Assembly (NCBI GenBank): GCA_035500455.1
Contig: DATJXG010000226.1
Coordinates: 1-46,430 of the forward strand
Origin: DATJXG01 sp035500455
GTDB lineage: Bacteria > Acidobacteriota > Terriglobia > Terriglobales > Acidobacteriaceae
Reading direction: 5' to 3'
Length of the DNA stretch: 46,430 bases
Each line of letters opens with the position of its first letter. The first letter of the stretch is position 1. The notes under the pieces are model-generated. The model was not told the DNA's origin. It was given only the letters and a program-made list of their open reading frames with translations, and made no database searches. A program made the translations under genes and the position numbers. This document shows, in pieces, positions 1 to 8,257 of this stretch.

Positions 1-1149
1 ACCAGAATGGTCGTGCCCAGGAATTAAGAGTGACACTTCCGGATCATTCAGGCCGCGATGCGGATTTCGTCCATACATGCCAGGCTGGCTGGTGGACTCT
101 CTCACAATCAACTCGGGCTCAACCGAAACTTGCTGTGTGCCGCACACGCCTCCCTGCGAGATTCGCGCCAGCAGGTGCTGGGCGGCAATCTCCCCCATGC
201 GGCGCAGTGGCTGCCGCACCGTGGTGAGCCGGGGGGTCATATAGGCCGCTCCCTGGATGTCGTCAAACCCGACCACCGACACATCTTCCGGCACACCCAT
301 GCCGGCATCACTGAAGGCCCGCATGGCGCCGATTGCCGAGATGTCATTGAATGCCACCAATGCCGTGAAAGGCCTGCCCGCGGCAAGCAATCTTTGGGCG
401 TTCTCGTATCCTTCCTCGGGAACCGAGGGGCCGGGATGAGATGCGCCGCCCTGTAATTGCAGTGTCAGTTCAGGCCGAATCCTGATGCCCAGCTTCGAGG
501 CCGCACGGCATACCCCTTTCCACCGGTAGGTGGTGTCCGCACTGCCCGGGTGCCCCTTGAAGAATGCGATCTCGGTGTGGCCGAGTTTGACAATGTGTTC
601 CACTGCCAGGAATGCACCCTTCTCGTTGTCCACGCCGACATTGATTACGCCCTTTACCCTGCGATGGCCCGAGATGGAAACGGCGGGTATCGGCAAGGCA
701 TGCGCCAGCGGTGTATTCACCAGAATGATGCCTTCCACCGCACGGTCAATCAGCATCAGTGGGTATTGCCGGATCAGGTCCACGTGGCCACGATGGCTGG
801 CGACAAAGTAGAAGTACCCTTCTTTAAATAGGAGGTCTTCAATTCCGCTCATGATGGCGGCGGCGTAGCCCTCGCTCAATTCCGGGAGCAGCACCCCAAC
901 CGTGAATCCTCGCTTCAGGCTCAAAGAACGGGCGAAGAAGTTGGCTCGGTAGTTCAGCTTTCGCGCCAATTTCAGAATGCGATCCTTGGTGCGCGCAGGA
1001 ATCGCTTTCGCTGCCGGCGAATCATTGATCACCACCGAGACAGTGGCCGGAGAAAGCTTTAGTCGGTGGCTCAAAGAGCGCAGCGTCGTTGGCTTGCCGA
1101 CCACGCGCCCATTTTTGCCTTGCGAGCCTCGCCGACTATGGCCCTGCAT
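1..1149 (-). CDS. LacI-family transcriptional regulator (partial, C-terminus off the window)
   Basis: I read this frame open from the ATG at 1149 to the left edge, 383 codons without a stop, so the end lies outside the window. Residues about 21-42 (TTLRSLSHRLKLSPATVSVV) form the LacI helix-turn-helix, followed by the hinge helix with LNYRANFFARSL. A periplasmic-binding-protein-like effector domain follows (GVLLPELSEGYAAAIMSGI near the start; VGFDDI and RQPLRRMG near the end). Such proteins bind a sugar or nucleoside and act as dimers on about 20-bp palindromes. The usual length is near 340 aa, so little should be missing. A GTG at 1176 is an alternative start. It diverges from the TonB-dependent receptor at 1572, and the palindrome at 1399-1418 is a good candidate for its operator. 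The effector cannot be told from sequence. Confidence 0.93.
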   Translation of the reverse strand, partial: MQGHSRRGSQGKNGRVVGKPTTLRSLSHRLKLSPATVSVVINDSPAAKAIPARTKDRILKLARKLNYRANFFARSLSLKRGFTVGVLLPELSEGYAAAIMSGIEDLLFKEGYFYFVASHRGHVDLIRQYPLMLIDRAVEGIILVNTPLAHALPIPAVSISGHRRVKGVINVGVDNEKGAFLAVEHIVKLGHTEIAFFKGHPGSADTTYRWKGVCRAASKLGIRIRPELTLQLQGGASHPGPSVPEEGYENAQRLLAAGRPFTALVAFNDISAIGAMRAFSDAGMGVPEDVSVVGFDDIQGAAYMTPRLTTVRQPLRRMGEIAAQHLLARISQGGVCGTQQVSVEPELIVRESTSQPGMYGRNPHRGLNDPEVSLLIPGHDHSG

Positions 1150-1398
1150 GCGGTGAAGGATAACATCAGAATTCACCCGGCATGAAGCGCTTTGGCGATT
1201 GCCGACAGGCGGCTGCCGATAGTCGGAGGAATCCAGAGCTGGGCCTCAGGGGCATTCGCCGCGGATCGGAATTCCCGAAAGGACTAGACCTTCCGGTTCC
1301 ATCCCGGACCGAGCCGGGGCCCCCAGATTTTGTGATTGGAATCACAGAGGTAACCCCTCGAAATGGCACGGCTGTCCTCCGAAACCTCTATTTTTGGC

Positions 1399-1418
1399 CT
1401 ACAAAACCGGTTGTGTAG
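1399..1418. promoter_or_regulatory. LacI-type operator palindrome
   Basis: CTACAAAACCGGTTGTGTAG is a 20-bp palindrome with 9 of 10 base pairs matching, centred on AACCGGTT. A central CG step with flanking inverted half-sites is the usual shape of LacI-family operators. It lies 9 bp upstream of the putative -35 box of the receptor gene and 250 bp from the divergent lacI-type gene. Assignment to that regulator is inference from proximity. Confidence 0.7.
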
Positions 1419-1426
1419 CTTTTTTC

Positions 1427-1456
1427 TTGACAACCCACCATTAGTAGTTTTGTACT
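1427..1456 (+). promoter_or_regulatory. Putative sigma-70 promoter of the TonB-dependent receptor gene
   Basis: A perfect TTGACA (1427-1432) is followed after 18 bp by TGTACT (1451-1456; four of six matches to TATAAT). A short inverted repeat GTAGT-5-ACTAC (1444-1448 and 1454-1458) overlaps the -10 region. The start codon is about 110 bp downstream. Confidence 0.5.
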
Positions 1457-1571
1457 ACCCAGCTAGATTGTGGGAGACGCCGGGCGTGGCAAAAGCTCCC
1501 AGCTGCAAACACACAAACCTCTTCTACCGATCGATTTGCGAGGAAAAAAGCCGGACATTCAGGAGGCTGTA

Positions 1572-4500
1572 ATGAAAAGAATGGCGCTATGGACCCTGTC
1601 CTTCCTTGTGGTTTTCGGAAGCATAGCCTCTTTCGCACAAAGCACGAATGCGGGCGATATCCGCGGCAGCGTAACCGACCCCTCAGGCGCGCTGATCCCT
1701 GGAGTAACCGTTACCGTGACCAACGTCGCCACTGGCGTATCTAAGGTTTTCACCACCAACCAGTCGGGACTGTATGACACGGATTCGATCGTGACCGGGC
1801 AATACACCGTCTCTTTCACGATGGAGGGGTTTGAGAAACTGGTCCGCGGCCCGATTACTCTACAGGTCGGCTTCACGACGGTGAATGCCGAGTTGAAAGT
1901 AGGCGCGGCCACCCAGGAAGTGACGGTGACGGAAGATGTTCCCCTCCTGCAGACCGAAACCAGCGAGCAAAGCACCACGCTCGAAGCGAAGTCGATGGAC
2001 CGGTTGCCCCAGGTCACTCAGGATTGGGAAAATTTCATGATCCTGCTGCCGGGAGCCACCGGCACGCCCAATGGATCGCAGGGGTCGTCCAATCCTGGCC
2101 AGGAAGTGGCGGTGAACGGCAACCTGCCGTATAGCAACATCCTGGCCGATGGCGCATCTACAACCCTCTCCCATAGCCAGAACGCGAACCCGGCCACTTT
2201 CGAGGACGTGGCGGAACTGCAGGTCAACACGTCCTCTTTCTCGGCGCAGTATGGCATCGGCGGAGTGATTTTCAACCAGGTCAGCAAAGGCGGCACCAAC
2301 CAGTTCCATGGTACGGCTTACGACTTCTTCCAGAACGACGCCTTGACGGCATATCCCTACGGCTTCGGCCACACCAAAGACGAGCTTGGGCCTATTCCCT
2401 TCCTGCGCTACAACAACTTCGGCGGCGCCATCGGTGGCCCGATCTTGAAGAAGAAGATGTTTTTTTACTTCAACTACGACCAGATCGTGAACCACGGCAG
2501 CTACACGGCTACCAATAGCATTCCGACCGTGCCCATAATGGGCGGGGACTTTACAGGAATCAACACTCTCTACGATCCGACAACGCAGACCATCGCGTTC
2601 GACTCTGGCGGGAACCCGTATCCGGTGCGGAAGAGTTTTGCCAGCGAATATGGGAACGGAAATGTGATTCCTACGAATCTGCTCGACCCGGTTGCAACTG
2701 CGTTCCAACAGTTTTATCCCACGCCGACCAGCCACATTCCCAACGGACAGTTCATTCCGGGATCGATTGGGTCGGAGGGCGAAGTGCAAAACAACTTCTT
2801 CACCACCGTGCTCTCTCCCACGCCGGTGAGAAGATATTTCGGCCGCTTGGACTATGACATTACGCAGAGCAACCGGCTGACGATGTCTGACACGCAAAGC
2901 GACACCCCGGCCCTGTATGCCAGTCAGGTATCCGCATGTCCGGTTGGTTGCCAATCGGGCGATGTGGACAACAACAACGCGCAGATCACCGACGTGTGGA
3001 ACATCAGTCCGCGCACCGTCAACGAAGCCAGAATCGGCTACACCTGGCAGGGCAATTTCTTCGCCGATCTCGCCCTGAACAAGGGCTACGCTGCTCAACT
3101 GGGCTGGCAATTCGCCAAGGCTGACGACTTTCCGGCGGTGAACTTCACCGGCTCGTATCCTTACGCCTGGATCGATCCGAGTTCCAACGCAATTTACAAG
3201 GAACACGTTTTCGATTTCTCCGACGTGGTGACCATGATCCGGGGCAAACACATTCTGCACTTCGGCGGAGAGCTGCTGATGTACCGGGACAATTCCACCG
3301 CGTGGGGCAATACGAACGCAGGCACCGTCGAGTTTTCCGGACAATACACCCAGCACTGGAGCGTTGACCCCAAGACCGGTCTGGCTTCTCCCGACGCCGG
3401 AACCGGCATGGAGTATGCGGACTTCCTCCTGGGCTATGCCAACAGTTGGAATGCCAGCGTTACTCCCGAGTACGGTGCCCGTTTGAAAAGCCCGCAGATG
3501 TTCGTTCAGGACGACTTCAAGGTGCGTCCCAACCTGACCCTCAACCTCGGATTGCGTTACCAGATCAACCATGGCTGGAACGAGGTTACCGGCAACATGG
3601 CCAGCTTTGATCCCGCGGTCACCAACCCTGCAACCGGCACGGCGGGTGCCACCTGGTTCGGAAGCACACATGCGAACGGCCGAACGGCTCTGGAAGCGAA
3701 CGTCTACAACACGTTTTTGCCGCGCGTAGGATTTTCGTGGGCAGCCCGGCCTGACACTACGATTCGTGGCGGCTTCGGGCTCTATGCCTATAACTTGAGT
3801 CTCGATACGTATGGCGGCAGCAGCGAGGGTCCTGCCGTGGGCGCGTCCTTCGGTTCTTCCGGAAGCGTGAGCGACAATACCAACGGCATCACCCCGGTCG
3901 TGCTTCTGGGCGGAAACGGCAACGCGATCACTCCGGTTACCGGTGGAGATTCAGGGACGCCAGTGCCTTATACAGCAGCTTCCCAGGATCCAACCCGGTT
4001 CAACGGCCAGAACGTCGTCTATGTTCAGTACCACACCCCGATTCCCAAGATTTATCAATGGAACTTCTCCGTTCAGCATCAGGTGATGACCGATACCATG
4101 GTTGAACTTGCCTATGTGGGAAGCCATGGCTACAACCTAAACTTTCCCAGCGACCTGAATCAGGTCCCGGAAAGCCAGCTCTCGTCAAACGATTCCGCAA
4201 ACCGGCCATACCCAATATTTGGAAATATCGTGGGCAGCACCAACAACGCTGTGTCCAACTACAACTCCTTCCAAGCGTCCGTTACCCGGCGCATGAGCAA
4301 AGGGTTGAGCCTCAGCTTCAACTACGTGTGGTCGCACTTCCTCGACGATCAGGATTCCTCCGGTTGGGGAAGCCGCGGTGGCCCGCAGGACTACCAGATC
4401 GCCAGCGACCCGAGCGCAAACTACAGCAACTCGAACTTTGACGTGCGCCACGCTTTCAAGGGCTATGCGGTCTATGAGCTGCCCTTCGGCAAAGGCAAGC

Positions 4501-5009
4501 GGTTCCTGACCGGCAGCACTGCTTTGGATGAGGTGGTAGGAGGCTGGCAGGTTTCCGGTACCGTTGTTCTCTCGACGGGAAATCCGTTTACTGTCTACGG
4601 AGATCAGAGTACCTTCGCCCTGGCAGGGACGCAGTTTCCAAACTGGAACCCCGGGGTCAGTTGGAGACCCTCTAACCAGACCATCGACAACTGGTTTAAC
4701 CCCGCCGCGTTCATCGAGCCACCGAATGGAACCTTCGGCAACGTAAGAAGGAACAGCCTGTTTGGGCCGGGAATCAATACGTTCAATCTCTCTGCCGCCA
4801 AGACCTTCTCGATGCCATGGGAGGGAGTCAAGCTGGAGTTTCGCGCCGATGCGCAAAACGCGTTCAATCACCCCAGCTTCAGTCCTCCGGCCAGCACCAA
4901 CCTGGGAGGCTCTTCTGGTCCAGGCACCCCCTATACGGGGTCGTACCCGATTACCTCGACAACCATCCAGGGACGCAACCTGCAGCTTGCGCTGCGGGTA
5001 AGCTTCTAA
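1572..5009 (+). CDS. Oar-like TonB-dependent outer-membrane receptor
   Basis: This 1145-aa protein starts with a signal peptide (MKRMALWTLSFLVVFGSIAS...FAQ). A carboxypeptidase-regulatory-like beta-sandwich follows at about residues 28-110 (GDIRGSVTDPSGALIPGVTV), then a plug-like region and a long beta-barrel rich in alternating aromatic and polar strands, ending in LQLALRVSF with a terminal Phe as in outer-membrane proteins. The family (Oar/CarboxypepD_reg TonB receptors) is greatly expanded in Acidobacteria and takes up large substrates such as oligosaccharides or peptides using TonB energy. The ATG at 1572 is chosen over the longer frame (from 1470) because AGGAGG lies 5 nt upstream and the signal peptide begins there. 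The substrate is unknown; the divergent LacI regulator points to a carbohydrate. A strong terminator follows. Confidence 0.93.
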   Translation: MKRMALWTLSFLVVFGSIASFAQSTNAGDIRGSVTDPSGALIPGVTVTVTNVATGVSKVFTTNQSGLYDTDSIVTGQYTVSFTMEGFEKLVRGPITLQVGFTTVNAELKVGAATQEVTVTEDVPLLQTETSEQSTTLEAKSMDRLPQVTQDWENFMILLPGATGTPNGSQGSSNPGQEVAVNGNLPYSNILADGASTTLSHSQNANPATFEDVAELQVNTSSFSAQYGIGGVIFNQVSKGGTNQFHGTAYDFFQNDALTAYPYGFGHTKDELGPIPFLRYNNFGGAIGGPILKKKMFFYFNYDQIVNHGSYTATNSIPTVPIMGGDFTGINTLYDPTTQTIAFDSGGNPYPVRKSFASEYGNGNVIPTNLLDPVATAFQQFYPTPTSHIPNGQFIPGSIGSEGEVQNNFFTTVLSPTPVRRYFGRLDYDITQSNRLTMSDTQSDTPALYASQVSACPVGCQSGDVDNNNAQITDVWNISPRTVNEARIGYTWQGNFFADLALNKGYAAQLGWQFAKADDFPAVNFTGSYPYAWIDPSSNAIYKEHVFDFSDVVTMIRGKHILHFGGELLMYRDNSTAWGNTNAGTVEFSGQYTQHWSVDPKTGLASPDAGTGMEYADFLLGYANSWNASVTPEYGARLKSPQMFVQDDFKVRPNLTLNLGLRYQINHGWNEVTGNMASFDPAVTNPATGTAGATWFGSTHANGRTALEANVYNTFLPRVGFSWAARPDTTIRGGFGLYAYNLSLDTYGGSSEGPAVGASFGSSGSVSDNTNGITPVVLLGGNGNAITPVTGGDSGTPVPYTAASQDPTRFNGQNVVYVQYHTPIPKIYQWNFSVQHQVMTDTMVELAYVGSHGYNLNFPSDLNQVPESQLSSNDSANRPYPIFGNIVGSTNNAVSNYNSFQASVTRRMSKGLSLSFNYVWSHFLDDQDSSGWGSRGGPQDYQIASDPSANYSNSNFDVRHAFKGYAVYELPFGKGKRFLTGSTALDEVVGGWQVSGTVVLSTGNPFTVYGDQSTFALAGTQFPNWNPGVSWRPSNQTIDNWFNPAAFIEPPNGTFGNVRRNSLFGPGINTFNLSAAKTFSMPWEGVKLEFRADAQNAFNHPSFSPPASTNLGGSSGPGTPYTGSYPITSTTIQGRNLQLALRVSF

Positions 5010-5032
5010 ATCCGGGTTAACTCGACTGCGGG

Positions 5033-5066
5033 AAAAGAGACGGCGACTCATCGCCGTCTCTTTTTT
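5033..5066 (+). terminator. Rho-independent terminator after the receptor gene
   Basis: An inverted repeat AAAAGAGACGGCGA / TCGCCGTCTCTTTT (14 bp including the A/T pairs, 4-nt loop CTCA) is followed by a T tract. It lies 24 nt after the stop codon and ends transcription of the receptor gene alone. Confidence 0.9.
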
Positions 5067-5326
5067 GCGCGCAAATGCTTGACAGCCTCAGATTGGAGAG
5101 CCAGGGACGGCCGAGTTGCGGCAATCGCTCTACCGCAGAGACCGTGTTTGCGCGTGTGCTGCGCCACGCAGCGCCAAAGCCCCTATTCACCCCATATTCA
5201 ACGGATTTTCATCATTTATTAACACTCAGCGGATAGCATTTGCCCTCTGTCCGCATTGCTTATTCGTCCAGGCGCCCCTTCGGGGCTCCGGAAAGGAGTG
5301 CATCTTGATGTCTCTATGGAGGAAAA
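5067..5326 (+). other. Leader region of the porin gene
   Basis: About 260 bp between terminator and porin start. I see no ORF and no clear -35/-10 pair. A small GCCCC-TTC-GGGGC hairpin (about 5274-5286) precedes the ribosome binding site. The A/T-rich part at 5195-5235 is the likeliest promoter area. Confidence 0.3.
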
Positions 5327-7024
5327 ATGAAGCAAGTCATGGCTTTGGCCTTGGCGCTTGCGTTCGCCACGGGTGCACTCGCGGCCCCGGCCCCGCAGAC
5401 TGCGGGTACTACCTCGAAAAAGGGTGTGCCAAAGAAGAAGGCTCATAACACGGCCGCCGAGGAACTGGCTCGCCGTCTCGACCAGATGCAGCAGGCGATC
5501 GATTCGCAGCAGCAGCAGATCCAGCAACTGCGCCAGCAAGTGCAGACGCGCGACGCCGTTATTCAGCAGCTGCAACAGCAAAGCAGCCAAACCGAGCAGA
5601 AGGTGGATGCGGCCAGTTCGCAGACCACACAACAACAGGAGAACGTCGTCGCGGTTCGCCATGATGTGGATGACCTGAAGACCAACGCCACCAACACCGC
5701 GGTCGCCTTGCAGGAATCCCAGCAGAAACTCAATGGCCTGGCGGCGGTCGAGGGCAAGCTCTCCGACCTGGCCCACGGAAAAGTCAAGATCGGCGCCACC
5801 TTCTACGGCGACTACTCCTACTACACGGATACCGGCTTTGGGCCGCAGTTCCTCACCCAGATCAATCAGCCCGGGCCCGGAAACGGAGGATTCAATTCCT
5901 TCGACATCACGCGGACCTATATCAACCTGTTCTACACGCCGAATGACGACGTAACCCTGCGCCTCACTCCTAATATCTATCGCCAGGTGGACGTTTCTGC
6001 GGCACAGGCTTTCGGGAAGAATGCGGCCATCGGTTCCACGTCCAATGGGAACCTTGGGTTTCGCCTGAAGTACGCTTACCTTGATTTCAATAAGCTGTTC
6101 TCGGGAAGCGAAGCCCTCAAGAAGGACAAACTCACGGTCGGGCAAACCACGAATCCGCTGGTCGATTGGGAAGAGGGCCTCTATGGCTATCGCTATGTGA
6201 ACCTCACGCCGTGGAACTACCTGAGCTTGAGTTCGACTTATACGGGCGTTACCCTGCACGGTCCGATCGAGCGCAATGGAAAGGAATACCTGGACTATCA
6301 CATCGGGGTCTTCAACACCGCCAGTTTCCACGCGATCGAACAGAACGACAAGAAGCAGGCCATGGCGCGGTTGACCTGGTATCCCTTCGGAACGGTCGTA
6401 GATCGCACCGGGTTTGGGATCACCGGATTCTACGACTACGGTTACAACACCCACACGCCGGATACCAAGAGTACTCCGCTTTACCGCGTGGCTCTGCTGG
6501 CGCACTACCAGACGCATTCGAAAGCCTATGAGGTCGTCGGAGAATACGACCTGGGCCGGAACGCCTTTGGCACCGGCAACCTGTTCTCAGGTTCCGGACC
6601 GGCCGACGAATTCGGGCTGGGGCCGACCCCTTATGCCAACTTCGACGCTCTGGCCAAGGCGCTTCTTGGCGGGACCAGTACGCGGCAGCAAGGTTTCGAT
6701 TTCTTCGGGCACGCCAGGCTCGGGCATTCGCCATTTTCGCTGTTCGGCATGTACCAGTACTTCCAGCCCAATACCAAAATCAGCGGCACCAATCCGCTGG
6801 ATTTCGAGCGCGTGGTTGGCGGTCTGAGCTACAAGTACAACGACCACTTCGAATTCTCTGTGGACGACCAGAACCTGACCTACGCCCACAGCCAGTTCAA
6901 TATGACGGCCGACCAGATCGCTACGTTCAGTTCTTCTCTGGCGGCGGCGAACCCCGGCGGCATTCCCAACGCCGTTCCCACGAGCACGAACGCCATCATG
7001 CTCAATCTGCTGTTCAACTACTAA
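5327..7024 (+). CDS. Outer-membrane porin with N-terminal coiled coil
   Basis: The 565-aa protein has a signal peptide (MKQVMALALALAFATGALAA). A glutamine-rich coiled coil follows at about residues 45-140 (repeats of QQQQIQQLRQQV type), then a predicted beta-barrel of roughly 420 residues with alternating aromatic strands, ending in MLNLLFNY. This layout is that of trimeric porins in which a periplasmic coiled coil precedes the barrel, as in DcaP- or OprP-like proteins. It should allow passive diffusion of small solutes across the outer membrane. GGAGG at 5318-5322 sets the start. It has its own leader and terminator, so it is probably monocistronic. The substrate class cannot be read from sequence. 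Confidence 0.82.
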   Translation: MKQVMALALALAFATGALAAPAPQTAGTTSKKGVPKKKAHNTAAEELARRLDQMQQAIDSQQQQIQQLRQQVQTRDAVIQQLQQQSSQTEQKVDAASSQTTQQQENVVAVRHDVDDLKTNATNTAVALQESQQKLNGLAAVEGKLSDLAHGKVKIGATFYGDYSYYTDTGFGPQFLTQINQPGPGNGGFNSFDITRTYINLFYTPNDDVTLRLTPNIYRQVDVSAAQAFGKNAAIGSTSNGNLGFRLKYAYLDFNKLFSGSEALKKDKLTVGQTTNPLVDWEEGLYGYRYVNLTPWNYLSLSSTYTGVTLHGPIERNGKEYLDYHIGVFNTASFHAIEQNDKKQAMARLTWYPFGTVVDRTGFGITGFYDYGYNTHTPDTKSTPLYRVALLAHYQTHSKAYEVVGEYDLGRNAFGTGNLFSGSGPADEFGLGPTPYANFDALAKALLGGTSTRQQGFDFFGHARLGHSPFSLFGMYQYFQPNTKISGTNPLDFERVVGGLSYKYNDHFEFSVDDQNLTYAHSQFNMTADQIATFSSSLAAANPGGIPNAVPTSTNAIMLNLLFNY

Positions 7025-7033
7025 GCCGGCACC

Positions 7034-7070
7034 CCTCGAAGGGGGCGAATGCCCCCTTCGAGGTTCCTTT
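7034..7070 (+). terminator. Terminator after the porin gene
   Basis: CCTCGAAGGGGGC and GCCCCCTTCGAGG form a 13-bp perfect stem with a GAAT loop, followed by TTCCTTT. The stem is strong but the U tract is interrupted. Confidence 0.75.
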
Positions 7071-7179
7071 GCTTACCGGGTGGCCAACAACCACCGTGCA
7101 CATGTGATGCCGCCTCGGGCAACTTTTTCAGTCCGTTAGCGTCAAATATGGCATAATACCGACCGTTAGGCTCGCAAGG

Positions 7180-7512
7180 ATGCACCACAAGAAAAGCCAG
7201 CTACGTTCGCAGTGTGCAGCGGTCTTTTCCGTTGCCGTGATCAGCCTGGCAAGCCTGAGTTTATGCATAGCTCTGGCAACACGCACGTTTCATAGCTCTA
7301 CCTTTGGGTTCGTCAACGCCCAATCCACTGCTTCCCAGGGCATAAGACAACACCTGGACCGCGACGCGATCCAGTGGACGCCCTCGGTCGCGACCTTCAG
7401 CGTACTGGAAGCCCCCACCTTTTATCCCCGTCTGCGGCCAGCCGGGCCTCCTGTGGCCGCCACTCTCTTTCACAAGAGCCTGTATAACCGACCTCCTCCG
7501 CCTTCCTGCTGA
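7180..7512 (+). CDS. Small exported protein of unknown function
   Basis: A 110-aa reading frame that I do not recognise. The N-terminus is basic (MHHKKSQLR) followed by a hydrophobic stretch (VFSVAVISLASLSLCIALA), like a signal peptide or membrane anchor. The rest is short and low in charge and ends in a Pro-rich tail (YNRPPPPSC). CATAAT at 7152-7157 could be a -10 box; the ribosome binding site (AAGG directly before ATG) is poor. It precedes another small exported protein and the RND efflux operon, so a link with envelope function is possible but unproven. It may be non-coding. Confidence 0.45.
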   Translation: MHHKKSQLRSQCAAVFSVAVISLASLSLCIALATRTFHSSTFGFVNAQSTASQGIRQHLDRDAIQWTPSVATFSVLEAPTFYPRLRPAGPPVAATLFHKSLYNRPPPPSC

Positions 7513-7708
7513 CGTTCTTCACCTCCACACCTAAGTTTTGCACTTGAACTCTGCCAGGTCTGCTATCGGGACCAGTCGGCTTTGTGCTACTGGCGCAAAG
7601 CCGAAGCCGAGTTCATAACCGGGCCGAGTCTCAGAGTTCGGGATTCTCGCGTTGAACCTTCTGACGCGGTTCCGGCCAATTCTCGGGCCGTCGTGCACGG
7701 AGGAAATC

Positions 7709-8119
7709 ATGAAACGGAACTGGTTGTTCCTGGTCCTGGTACCCGGCGTTCTGCTGGTTTGCCTGTTCGCGAGTGCGAAACAGGACTCAAAGCAGGGATA
7801 CCAGACTGCGAAGGTGGTCAGCGTGGAAAAGCACGAAACCTCCAGCAATAACGTGGGGGGCAATCCCAGCGATGCTCCCTTACAGGCCGAAGACTACTCG
7901 TACGACATCGGCATTCGACTGGAGTGCGACGTTTACGTAGGCCGCTACCAATCGGCGATTGACTACCTGCCCTCAGTTTTCGCCCCCAACCATGAGGTGG
8001 ACGTGCGGCTGCAGAAGCACATCCTGTACGTCAGCCTGCCCTATGGTGATCGGGAAGTGAAGATGGGGATCGTAAGTCATCGCCGTTTGAAGGAAAAGGA
8101 TTGCCCCGTCAGCAGTTAA
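7709..8119 (+). CDS. Small exported protein of unknown function
   Basis: A 136-aa protein with a signal peptide (MKRNWLFLVLVPGVLLVCLFASA). The mature part has no family I can name; it contains YDIGIRLECDVYVGRYQSAIDY and a basic C-terminus (RRLKEKDCPVSS). The start at 7709 is preferred over one at 7652 because GGAGG lies 5 nt upstream and the signal peptide begins there. The two cysteines of the mature part could form a disulfide. It lies 138 bp before the RND operon, separated from it by two hairpins. Confidence 0.75.
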   Translation: MKRNWLFLVLVPGVLLVCLFASAKQDSKQGYQTAKVVSVEKHETSSNNVGGNPSDAPLQAEDYSYDIGIRLECDVYVGRYQSAIDYLPSVFAPNHEVDVRLQKHILYVSLPYGDREVKMGIVSHRRLKEKDCPVSS

Positions 8120-8224
8120 CGGCAGGGCGCCGGCTGCCGTGGAGGGCGTTGTCTGCATGAGCGCCGCTTCGAACCACGGCAGCCCGAACTCCCCGCCCCG
8201 GGCTCCCCGTGCCTGGGGCGGGGG
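8119..8224 (+). other. Two strong hairpins before the RND operon
   Basis: ACGGCAG...CTGCCGT (8119-8140) overlaps the preceding stop region, and CCCCGCCCC...GGGGCGGGG (8191-8223, 9-bp stem) sits 34 bp before the adaptor start. Neither has a T tract, so they are weak candidates for intrinsic terminators; they could attenuate or stabilise the efflux mRNA. Confidence 0.45.
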
Positions 8225-8257
8225 ATTCTGAGAGGACTCGATCGGAAGGTTGAACGG

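Noticed and set aside
1860..3671. 603-aa open frame on the minus strand inside the TonB-dependent receptor gene
   Set aside because: It is antisense to a well-supported gene, has no domain, and its Arg/Val/Gly-rich make-up is that of a high-GC shadow frame.
5219..6517. 432-aa open frame on the minus strand across the porin gene
   Set aside because: Antisense shadow of the porin coiled coil and barrel; low-complexity Leu runs mirror the Gln repeats of the real gene.
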